Origin: Candidatus Poribacteria bacterium
GTDB taxonomy: Bacteria; Poribacteria; WGA-4E; WGA-3G
NCBI GenBank assembly: GCA_022825825.1
Contig: JAJDWA010000048.1
Coordinates: forward strand, 1-64,000
DNA length: 64,000 nucleotides
Reading direction: 5' to 3'
A program made the position numbers and the translations under genes. Positions 49,101-56,605 of the stretch are shown one piece after another; positions within the stretch are counted from its first letter, which is position 1; every line of letters begins with the position of its first letter. The notes under the pieces are model-generated. The model saw nothing but the letters and a program-made list of their open reading frames with translations. It searched no databases and had not been told where the DNA came from.

Positions 49101-50158
49101 CCGTTGAGTTCGTCTAACACCACAGTCGCATAACTACCTGCAGGCAGCGTAAAACAGAGCCTTAACCCGACATCAACAGACGTAACCTGATGCAATTCCA
49201 TAAGCATCCGTAGCGGGCGGCGTGTTCCCGGCAACCGAATTCCTGCTACTTTGCGAAACGCCTCGAATTTCACTCCTTCAGCGGCAAGTAATTCCATCTC
49301 CAACGCCAGTACTTCACCAGCAGGTCGCCGCATCTTATAGCCGAAGATCGGACCGGATGGACTAATCTCAAACATATCTACACGCGGCTGCTCAACCTTA
49401 GCGTTTTCAACAAGAAACGGTGCTCCGTTGCTGTATTTTATCGCAATATCACCATCCCAGAGTTGTCCCAAATTCGACATTCGCTTCTCCAAAATACAAT
49501 TAAACAGATATGCCTGATATGCGGATAAATACAGTTTCCGAAGCCGATGCGGAATACATGCGACTGCCTCTTCCAACGATCCTTTTTCTTTTTCCCGTTT
49601 TACCTGTTTTGCAAAATCGCTGGACTGTGTTGTTTCATCTGAAAGCACGTAATGTAATGCTTCTTCCCATTCTGATTTTATCAACGCTCTGCCTATCAGA
49701 TGCGAGTCATGTTTATTTCCAAATCGCTGCGCGCCGAACCGATTCGGTACCCCCTCAGTTGCTAACTGTGCCATCTTTTCTTCAACAAACAGTAGTGATG
49801 TCGGTGGCACATCACGTAACGTTATCTGAAACTGATTACCGCGAAGATGCCCCACACGTAACTTATGCGCGTGTCGTTCTGCCCACAAAATCTCAAGCGC
49901 AGGCAGCGTTAACTCCAAAACCTGCTCAGGCGGAACACCTTCCACAGATAATACCTGTGTTGTGACTGCGTATTTATCTTTCAGACCCGCATACCCAAAA
50001 TTTCTGGGATTTACATGCAGCGCATGTGCGATTTGGTTAATCGCCTCAAAGGTGCTAAGCTTCTGTTTTCGGATAGCAAAAAACGTGTGCGTGCCTACTC
50101 GCGACGGTTCATAAAGCGGTAGTTCTTCAACAATGAAATCGTCAGGTTCTATTTTCAT
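49085..50158 (-). CDS. truD: tRNA pseudouridine synthase D
   Basis: 357 residues from ATG 50158, which follows AAGGGTGAAA; the frame open to 50260 continues into the preceding gene and begins inside it. TruD motifs are FIVEELPLYEP, the catalytic loop GYAGLKDKYAVTTQ with Asp61, and GVPNRFGAQRFG. TruD changes uridine 13 of tRNA-Glu to pseudouridine in E. coli; homologues have similar roles. E. coli TruD has 349 residues. It lies 79 bases downstream of a TlpA-like gene and overlaps the WD40 gene end convergently. Confidence 0.92.
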   Translation of the reverse strand: MKIEPDDFIVEELPLYEPSRVGTHTFFAIRKQKLSTFEAINQIAHALHVNPRNFGYAGLKDKYAVTTQVLSVEGVPPEQVLELTLPALEILWAERHAHKLRVGHLRGNQFQITLRDVPPTSLLFVEEKMAQLATEGVPNRFGAQRFGNKHDSHLIGRALIKSEWEEALHYVLSDETTQSSDFAKQVKREKEKGSLEEAVACIPHRLRKLYLSAYQAYLFNCILEKRMSNLGQLWDGDIAIKYSNGAPFLVENAKVEQPRVDMFEISPSGPIFGYKMRRPAGEVLALEMELLAAEGVKFEAFRKVAGIRLPGTRRPLRMLMELHQVTSVDVGLRLCFTLPAGSYATVVLDELNGYLVD

Positions 50159-50237
50159 TTTCACCCTTAGATATGCAGTAAATTGCTTGGAGGCGTACAC
50201 AAATAGACAAGGTTTGAACCGCGTCTTTTCAATCGTT

Positions 50238-51530
50238 CTACTCGTTTTCGGATTTGTCATTAATTGCTTCTTCTACCAGATATTCTAACGCCGCGTCCCT
50301 GGCATCACTTGAGATTAATGTCCCATCTCTATCAATGAGCCAAGGTACTAGAGGACCTTCAATCTTATACTGCAGCGCGAGGGGACTTTCCATTCCTTGT
50401 CCAGTGAAAATCTGCCGCCAAGGAATGCTGTTTTCTTTGAGGTAATCCATTAGTTCCGCTTCATCATCGTCAAGACTGACACCGATAACATCAAATCCCT
50501 TGTCCTTATAGATATCGTAAACCTTTTTGATATTTGGCATCTCCCGCAGGCAGAAACCACACCAGACCGCCCAAAAATCAAGCAACACGACTTTCCCGCG
50601 ATACTGCTGCAACGAAATCGGTTTACCATCAAGGTCAATCGCTGAAAAATCAGGAACAAGCTTGCCAACCAATTCTGAATCGGGTGCAACCTTGAGATGA
50701 TATTCCTTTGCTAATTTGGAGTTACCAACCTTCCAATGTATTTCAGCGAGTTTATTGAGAACAAGGTAGTCATCTGGATACTGTCCTGCAAGTTTTTCAA
50801 AAACCGGAAGTGCTTCCTCGTCCCGTTTTACCATCTCAAGCATTTCAGCAAGGGCAAAACAGTTTCGCGCATCGTTAGGGTCCATAATTGATTTGAAACG
50901 GTCAATGGTATTGTCAGCATCTTTTTCTCGCCCGACTTCAATATAGAGACGGGTAAGTGCAGAATGCACATGATTGGACAAACGTCCACTGTTTGTCTGT
51001 CGTTGAAGTCCTGCTTCCAAAGCGGTGATAGCTTTTTCAGGAGTTCCATACATGTCTTCCGGTGTAGATTGCCAAATCTCGGATGACCGAAATACCTTAA
51101 AAGAGAAGCTTAAATTTAAGCAGTCAAACGACTGATTTGCATGATGCCGACAACGAGCGAGCGGTATAACATCTCCATACACGGCTCTATTTTTCTGTGT
51201 ACCTTCTCGATATTCAGGGTGAAATTGGTAGCCATAACTCACGGACATCTTCGGGTCAGCATTGAAAGCAGCAATTGCCTTACCACCACCTTTATCTGCT
51301 GGACACAATAAGAGGTTCGCATCTTGCAGGTATTTCGGATAAAGTTCAGAAAGCCACTCAGGAAAATCGCCGTGGTCATTGTGGTACGCCTGAACCGCCT
51401 TACCGATAGCAAGCAAATTTTGAGTGCAAATTTCGATATTCTTTTGGTTTTGTGCCTCAGATGGATTTTGTTTTGCTATTCCCATACTTGCCAAAACAAT
51501 CGGTAAACATAACACGGTACCTAAGTTCAT
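50238..51530 (-). CDS. Pseudopilin-like, TPR and TlpA-type thioredoxin protein
   Basis: 430 residues. After a signal peptide (about 1-20) a segment EICTQNLLAIGKAVQAYHND with FPEWLSELYPKYL and LLLCPAD resembles DUF1559/pseudopilin C-terminal parts, as does PLARCRHH. TPR-like helices (about 170-280) follow. The C-terminal 150 residues are TlpA/thioredoxin: VPDFSAIDLDGKPISL, FWAVWCGFCLREMP with a CGFC redox centre, and VPWLIDRDG with the cis-Pro. All parts align with the periplasmic half of the M56-TlpA protein at 53.4-55.7 kb, so it is a stand-alone paralogue. It should act in the periplasm as a thiol-disulfide protein. A short exported protein gene lies 15 bases before it. Confidence 0.85.
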   Translation of the reverse strand: MNLGTVLCLPIVLASMGIAKQNPSEAQNQKNIEICTQNLLAIGKAVQAYHNDHGDFPEWLSELYPKYLQDANLLLCPADKGGGKAIAAFNADPKMSVSYGYQFHPEYREGTQKNRAVYGDVIPLARCRHHANQSFDCLNLSFSFKVFRSSEIWQSTPEDMYGTPEKAITALEAGLQRQTNSGRLSNHVHSALTRLYIEVGREKDADNTIDRFKSIMDPNDARNCFALAEMLEMVKRDEEALPVFEKLAGQYPDDYLVLNKLAEIHWKVGNSKLAKEYHLKVAPDSELVGKLVPDFSAIDLDGKPISLQQYRGKVVLLDFWAVWCGFCLREMPNIKKVYDIYKDKGFDVIGVSLDDDEAELMDYLKENSIPWRQIFTGQGMESPLALQYKIEGPLVPWLIDRDGTLISSDARDAALEYLVEEAINDKSENE

Positions 51531-51545
51531 TTTAAAATATCCTTT

Positions 51546-52058
51546 TTATTTGTTCTTTTCCAAAAACAGTTCCTGAAATTTAGAAACTACACCGTTTGTC
51601 ATTTTTCCTAATCCATCTTTAGAAAACAGGTACAAACCTACTTGAGAATGTTCAATCAGATTTTCTGTGAGATTGTCAACGCGTTCCCAATTTGAAACAG
51701 CAACATCTGGTTTGAGAATATTATTGTCAAAATAATCAAGAAACTGGACACAAGCCGCAATATTATCGGTTTTTTGTTTATTCTCTCCAGCTCGTGCTTC
51801 CACAAGAACAACAGATAAGACATAAGATACACCTTCTTCAATTTCCAAGACAACATTTACATTTTCAATTTTACCAAATGCTTCAAGTAGGTGTTTTGTA
51901 ACTAATGGTAAAAGATCATTTTCACCTGCGATATCAAGAAGGACTTTGATTTTCTGTGGATTATCAGAAGTTTCTTGGACAGGTATGCTTTCTAACGAGA
52001 TTGCTATCAGACTTAGAATTACACTGACGACAAGAAAAAGCATCAAAAATTGTTTCAT
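51546..52058 (-). CDS. Exported protein of unknown function
   Basis: 170 residues. The first ~22 residues (MKQFLMLFLVVSVILSLIA) look like a signal peptide or anchor. The rest has no motif I recognise; the middle contains SYVLSVVLVEARAGENKQK and a Cys (NIAACVQFLDYF), and the C-terminus is charged. It is followed 15 bases later by the TlpA-like gene and has an AAAGGAAG ribosome site, so both are likely transcribed together. A small ATCTAT/ATAGAT palindrome lies at 52097-52111 just upstream. A role with the redox protein is a guess from position. Confidence 0.6.
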   Translation of the reverse strand: MKQFLMLFLVVSVILSLIAISLESIPVQETSDNPQKIKVLLDIAGENDLLPLVTKHLLEAFGKIENVNVVLEIEEGVSYVLSVVLVEARAGENKQKTDNIAACVQFLDYFDNNILKPDVAVSNWERVDNLTENLIEHSQVGLYLFSKDGLGKMTNGVVSKFQELFLEKNK

Positions 52059-52453
52059 TTTATTCTTCCTTTGGTATCTTTTTTTATTGGTGAGGTATCT
52101 ATAAAATAGATTCAGTATTAATAAGGATTTTAGTGCTGATAAATTGCCTTATGCTATCATGACGCGTTTTAAGGTAAAAAGGTTGCATAAAATGAATCTT
52201 AACGTGAACTCAATATCATACCGTTTCTGAATGATTATGTAACATTATGCCACGTTCAGCATAGATTTGGACATGATAGTAGACATGCTTCACGTGCCGT
52301 CCGCAAACGAAAAGATGACGGCACACGGAATGTGCCTACTACTTTGCATCGCACATCTTTTTTCTAATTGACAGTTATGGGTTTCGCAAGCTCTACGTGA
52401 TCTACAGTCAATAAGGTCATATTGAGTTTACAAAAGCCTTCTGAACTGCCTTA
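52059..52453. other. Gene-free stretch with hairpins
   Basis: About 395 bases. A palindrome ATCTAT-AAA-ATAGAT lies at 52097-52111. A perfect 8-bp stem GTGCCGTC (52294-52301) / GACGGCAC (52317-52324) sits in a longer imperfect inverted repeat with AGTAG / CTACT further out. This may be a further dispersed-repeat unit. No gene was found. Confidence 0.5.
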
Positions 52454-52951
52454 TTACTCCGCGAGTAGTCGTACACCATTTTCCCACCGATGCCGATGAG
52501 GTGATCCATGCTCGCGACTGTAGTCTGTATCTTTAGCTCTGTAAAAGACAATTTTGGAGCAAGTGACTTCAAACTTCGCACCACCAACAAGGAAATAAAA
52601 TTCCCATTGGATATCATCTCCATCAGAGTCAACCACCGTTTCAGAAATTCCCCATTTTGGTCCAGCTTTTGGACCATCATCCTTCTCTGATATGATTTCA
52701 TAAGATTTAACATCTATAAATTCAATTTGAATGAACTTATTATGTTCTTTTTTATACGGGTATGTGTTGACAGTCAGAATAATTGTTTGATTAGCGTTTT
52801 GGATCCCTATTGACTCACCTTCGTCATTTAAGGCTTTATAATTTTTAAACTTAATTTCAATCCCCGCAACGTAATCATCATGAAAATCGCAAAAATACTT
52901 TACTATATCATCAACTTCTTTAACATCAGTCGTTTCAAATTTTTCAGTCAT
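52454..52951 (-). CDS. Small soluble protein of unknown function
   Basis: 165 residues, no signal peptide or membrane segment. It contains VDDIVKYFCDFHDDYVAG near the start, alternating strands (TIILTVNTYPYKK, FIQIEFIDVKSYEI) and WEFYFLVGG. The composition is like that of a real acidic protein, and its ribosome site AGAGAAGTG is fair. I do not recognise the family. A long frame in another phase (52417-52713) overlaps it and is judged a shadow. It stands alone between two spacers, so it could be a laterally acquired gene. Confidence 0.55.
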   Translation of the reverse strand: MTEKFETTDVKEVDDIVKYFCDFHDDYVAGIEIKFKNYKALNDEGESIGIQNANQTIILTVNTYPYKKEHNKFIQIEFIDVKSYEIISEKDDGPKAGPKWGISETVVDSDGDDIQWEFYFLVGGAKFEVTCSKIVFYRAKDTDYSREHGSPHRHRWENGVRLLAE

Positions 52952-53397
52952 AATTCACTTCTCTATTTTTATTAAAATCTGGTTAGTTAATTTCAATTAG
53001 AACTCATAGCGAGTAAGAGCTAAGAATCGTTGAAAGTCACACGAAAGTTTATCATTGAATATGCTAAATAACGAAAACCTAAATAGGTTTCTTTGAGTTT
53101 ATCGTAGCTAAGAGCGAGTTTCCGGTAAGTTCCTTACCAACTGAAGGTTCGCTCTACTTATATCGGTCTTTGTCCATTTCTTTTTAAACCACCGGAACTT
53201 GCGCGCCATGACAATAGGTTCTTTGGCATTCCGACGGTCAAGTGTCAATATTTTTCTGGTTTTGTATATCAGTTATTTGATATGTTCTTTTTTGTATGTA
53301 GGCTGGGAGACAAGTAGTCTTATACTAAATTAACGGGATTTATCTAATTTTCTGGATATTAGGCGCGTGGACAAAACGCGCCTACTATAGTGTTGGC
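52952..53397. other. Gene-free stretch with nested hairpins and a MITE end
   Basis: About 446 bases. It holds AAACCTA/TAGGTTT palindrome sequence, a nested stem AGAGCGA (53111-53117) / TCGCTCT (53149-53155) with GGTAA-5-TTACC inside (53124-53138), and a degenerate MITE-like end with hairpin at 53321-53383. No gene was found. Confidence 0.5.
53321..53383. repeat. Degenerate MITE-like end with a CGCGCC hairpin
   Basis: TATACTAAATTAACGGGATT (53321-53340) resembles the left end of the MITE-like elements. It is followed by the hairpin AGGCGCG (53361-53367) / CGCGCCT (53377-53383). The element is probably decayed. Confidence 0.4.
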
Positions 53398-55734
53398 CTA
53401 TTCATTCTTGAGCGCTTCCACTACGAGACGTTCTAACTTCGCACCTCTGGCTTTACGTGAAATCAACGTACCATCTCTGGCAATAAGCCACGGTGCAGGG
53501 ATCGCGCTAATATGATACTGCCTTGCAAGCGGACTGTTCCATCTTTGACCGCTGAAAATCTGCCGCCAAGGAATATCATTTGTCTTGAGGTAGTTGCGCA
53601 ATCTTGTTTCATCAGTATCAAGACTGACACCGATGATATCAAACCCCTGATCCTTATAGGTATCGTAAACCTTCTTCACATTCGGCATCTCGACGATGCA
53701 CGGAGGACACCAAACCGCCCAGAAATCGAGTAAAACAACTTTCCCGCGGTATTGTTGCAGCGAGATCGGTTTACCATCAAGATCAGTTGCAGAGAAGTCA
53801 GGCACAACCTTACCTACCAGCTCTACCATAGGATCAGCCTTTTTCTCATATTCCACCGCGAGTTCTGAATTGCCAAGTTTCTCATGAATTCGCGCAAGTT
53901 CATTAAGAACGTGGTAGTTGTCAGGATACCGCTCCTCAAGTTTCTCAAAAACTTTACGGACTTCTTCATGCTGATTTGCGATCTCAAGTATTGATCCGAG
54001 GCGAAAATTATCCGATAGACTGTTAGGTCTCATGATCGATTTGAAACGGTTAACAAGACCCTCAACATCTTTTTCGCGCCCAACTTCAACGTAGAAACGG
54101 GCAAGCGTCGTATAGAAATGAAAGAACTCCTCATTATCTGCTTGTTGTTGAAGTCCCTTTTCCAAAGCCGTGATGGCTTTTTCGATGGTTTCGTACATCG
54201 CTTCCGGAGTGCTTTGCCAGACCCCAGGTGACCAATATATCTTAAAAGCGAAACTCAAGTTTAGACACTCAAACGGTTGATCCTCATGATGTCGGCAACG
54301 GACAAGCGGCAAAACGTCTCCATACATGAGACGTTCCTCAGTTTTATCCTCTCGGTACTTAGGGTGAAACTGGTAGTCGTAACTCAGGGGCATTTTCGGA
54401 TCCGCATTGACAAGAAAATGGGTCTTACCACCGTTTTCATCTGCTGGACAAAGCAAGAGGTTAGCATCTGGTAGGTATTTGGGATAAAGGTCTGATAGCC
54501 ATTGCGGAAAATCGCCATGCTCCTTCTTGTATGCTTGAATTGCCTTGCCAATTTCAAGTAGATGCTGCTTGCATATCTCAACATTCTGTTGTGCCTTCAC
54601 AGAATTATCTTGTGCCAGCTGGAACTTGGATGTCTCTTCTGGATCAACCGCTTGTACTAAATGCATCGCGCTCATCGGGACTGCAACGGAGATGAGGATG
54701 AGCAGCCCTATTCCTATGGCAACCTTTGTCACCGGATGGCGATTCAAATTTTCAGTGAGAACGGTTCGGAGTCTTCCTTCAATCTTTGAGCGGCGTACCA
54801 TCGCAACAGCAGTACGTGAAATAGACTTAGCCATCTTTACATTGCGTGTTATATCAAGTAAATGTCGAGCGTAATCGGCTGATTGATAGCCAGTATTGAG
54901 TACTTCGTCATCACATGCTTGCTCAGCCTCTATTCGCATCCGCCGCGCTGTAAACCACATGAATGGATTGAACCAGTACGCTGCGCACACAATCTGTGCG
55001 ATTGTTTGTATCAACCAATCCGATCTTTTGATATGGGCAGTTTCATGAAGCAGAACGGCACGGAGGCGATCCGTTTGCCAATTCGCGGCATCAGCTGGTA
55101 GCAAAATCACAGGACGAAAAATGCCCCACATCATCGGCACGGTAATTTTGTCGCTGAGACACACATTAAACTGACGATTCCAATTAAGATGCAACTGTTC
55201 AATCGTGCTGCCAAAATCGTGAGCACGGGCGGAGATGTGCCAAACTGAACCGATCCCAACAACCAAACGAACAAGAAAGAATGCACTAACACATGCCCAA
55301 ACTATTCCTATCCAATATGTCCAATGAATTGTTGGTAGTAAGCTGCTCTTGTCAGTTACAGGTTGCGGGTGTCGTGGTAGTGTTGGAACGGTTTGGGTTG
55401 ATGCCACGTTTTCTGACAAAGACATGCTTGGTGCAATCAAAACGGATGATGTGGTGGATTGAACGTCTTCTGTTAAATGAGGATGCTGAAATCTGATTGG
55501 TGTTTGCGGCAAAACGTTAACCTCCCACTTCGGAAGCGCGAGAGAAAACAGTGAGACGATGAGACATCCAACAATTGCCATTCCCCAGACAAAACTTCGC
55601 ATTGCCGCCGATTTGCGGCGGAGATAAAATGTGAGTAAACCTGCAGCAGCGAAAATTACAATACTTTTAATTGTGATGTTAACAAGAAATTTCAGCAATG
55701 GGTTTGCATAGAACATTTCAAATAATTGCATCAT
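53398..55734 (-). CDS. BlaR1-like M56 metallopeptidase fused to a TlpA-type sensor
   Basis: 778 residues. Three hydrophobic segments in the first 150 residues, zinc motif HETAH (His230-Glu231 to His234) with a further Glu271 in EAEQACDDEV, and a fourth hydrophobic segment near 340-360 give the four-helix M56 topology of BlaR1/MecR1. The C-terminal ~400 residues would then be periplasmic: a pseudopilin-like part (LLEIGKAIQAYKKEHGDFPQ), TPR-like helices and a TlpA domain with redox centre CPPC near 676-679. In BlaR1 the C-terminal sensor binds beta-lactam; here a thioredoxin-fold domain takes that place. The ATG overlaps the BlaI stop by four bases. The inferred role is redox- or thiol-dependent signalling. 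Confidence 0.85.
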   Translation of the reverse strand: MMQLFEMFYANPLLKFLVNITIKSIVIFAAAGLLTFYLRRKSAAMRSFVWGMAIVGCLIVSLFSLALPKWEVNVLPQTPIRFQHPHLTEDVQSTTSSVLIAPSMSLSENVASTQTVPTLPRHPQPVTDKSSLLPTIHWTYWIGIVWACVSAFFLVRLVVGIGSVWHISARAHDFGSTIEQLHLNWNRQFNVCLSDKITVPMMWGIFRPVILLPADAANWQTDRLRAVLLHETAHIKRSDWLIQTIAQIVCAAYWFNPFMWFTARRMRIEAEQACDDEVLNTGYQSADYARHLLDITRNVKMAKSISRTAVAMVRRSKIEGRLRTVLTENLNRHPVTKVAIGIGLLILISVAVPMSAMHLVQAVDPEETSKFQLAQDNSVKAQQNVEICKQHLLEIGKAIQAYKKEHGDFPQWLSDLYPKYLPDANLLLCPADENGGKTHFLVNADPKMPLSYDYQFHPKYREDKTEERLMYGDVLPLVRCRHHEDQPFECLNLSFAFKIYWSPGVWQSTPEAMYETIEKAITALEKGLQQQADNEEFFHFYTTLARFYVEVGREKDVEGLVNRFKSIMRPNSLSDNFRLGSILEIANQHEEVRKVFEKLEERYPDNYHVLNELARIHEKLGNSELAVEYEKKADPMVELVGKVVPDFSATDLDGKPISLQQYRGKVVLLDFWAVWCPPCIVEMPNVKKVYDTYKDQGFDIIGVSLDTDETRLRNYLKTNDIPWRQIFSGQRWNSPLARQYHISAIPAPWLIARDGTLISRKARGAKLERLVVEALKNE

Positions 55735-56120
55735 GATGAGGTGTCTCCTTTTTTAGCATTCTCAATGAGTTGGCTTAAACGGTCAAGTTCCTCATCCGAT
55801 AGGTCTGCGTCGGAAATTAATGTCATGACCGTTTTCTTAATGGATTTATCAAAAAACGTGTGAAAAATCTGTTTGAGCGCGGAACGTCCGGCCTGATGGC
55901 GTGGCTGCGTAGGACGATAGATGTAGCGCTTACCATCTTTTTTGTGGGAGAGATACCCTTTCTCCTCTAAAATTCGCAGCAATGCCCGAACTGTGGAGTA
56001 ACTCGGTTCATCGGGAAGGTCCTCAAGCGCATCTGCCACAGAAACGTGGCCGCGTTGATAAACGATATCCATCAGCTGCCGTTCCCGACGACTCAGTTTT
56101 GCAATACGGTTATCTTCCAT
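55731..56120 (-). CDS. BlaI/MecI/CopY-type repressor
   Basis: 129 residues. The N-terminal winged helix shows KLSRRERQLMDIVYQRG, EPSYSTVRALLRILEEKGYL and KDGKRYIYRP, as in BlaI. The C-terminal part, DLSDEELDRLSQLI, is the dimer helix. BlaI represses until cut by the cognate M56 peptidase. It is followed, with a four-base overlap, by the M56-TlpA gene. A palindrome TGCTAA-TATT-TTAGCA lies over its own -10 box, so self-repression is likely. The ATG follows GGGGGGTG. Confidence 0.9.
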   Translation of the reverse strand: MEDNRIAKLSRRERQLMDIVYQRGHVSVADALEDLPDEPSYSTVRALLRILEEKGYLSHKKDGKRYIYRPTQPRHQAGRSALKQIFHTFFDKSIKKTVMTLISDADLSDEELDRLSQLIENAKKGDTSS

Positions 56121-56145
56121 GTTGTCACCCCCCTTTTTTAAAACA

Positions 56146-56161
56146 TGCTAATATTTTAGCA
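56146..56161. promoter_or_regulatory. Putative BlaI-type operator
   Basis: TGCTAA (56146-56151) and TTAGCA (56156-56161) with a TATT spacer lie across the -10 box of the blaI-like promoter. The site is the only strong dyad in this upstream region. Binding is inferred. Confidence 0.6.
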
Positions 56162-56181
56162 CTTAAAAAAGTAAATGTAAA
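56153..56181 (-). promoter_or_regulatory. Promoter of the BlaI-like / M56-TlpA unit
   Basis: On the minus strand TTTACA (56181-56176) and TAAAAT (56158-56153) are 17 bases apart with TGC before the -10 (extended -10). Confidence 0.6.
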
Positions 56182-56605
56182 ATAAAATTCAAGGCAATCA
56201 GGGGTACTTAGTTTTCTATTTTTCTGGCGCATTCTATCACCTCTGCTAATGTTTCATAGTAAACCTAAATATGTAAACAACCTTACCGCTCCTACCGTAA
56301 CTTATAAATAGCAACTATAGTAGATTTGTAGGTTCACCCGCAAGTGAAAATGTGTGAGGCGCAATGAAGTGTGATTAAACGCGTTTTTTATTTGAAGTCA
56401 TATTGAGTAAAACATAAGGATGTAGTAAAATAAGGAAAGGCAAATACTTTATGTCCCTTTCTTTCCACTTTAGATACCTATTTCTTTCGGAGATCGCTCG
56501 GACAGAAACTTGTCCGTGGCAGGTGAGAACTCCGATTCCCGACTATTGTTTATACCTCACAATTTAGAATGGACAGACCATTAGTTAAAGACAAGGAGAT
56601 AATTT
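56182..56605. other. Gene-free stretch before the WD40 cluster
   Basis: About 425 bases between divergent units. A hairpin CGGACA (56499-56504) / TGTCCG (56511-56516) is present, and a text near 56526-56546 resembles that near 15165. The first WD40 gene has a ribosome site (AAGGAG) but no good promoter was found. Confidence 0.45.

Noticed and set aside
52417-52713. 98-residue frame overlapping the 165-residue gene
   Set aside because: It overlaps a longer frame with a better ribosome site and has an irregular composition; judged a shadow.
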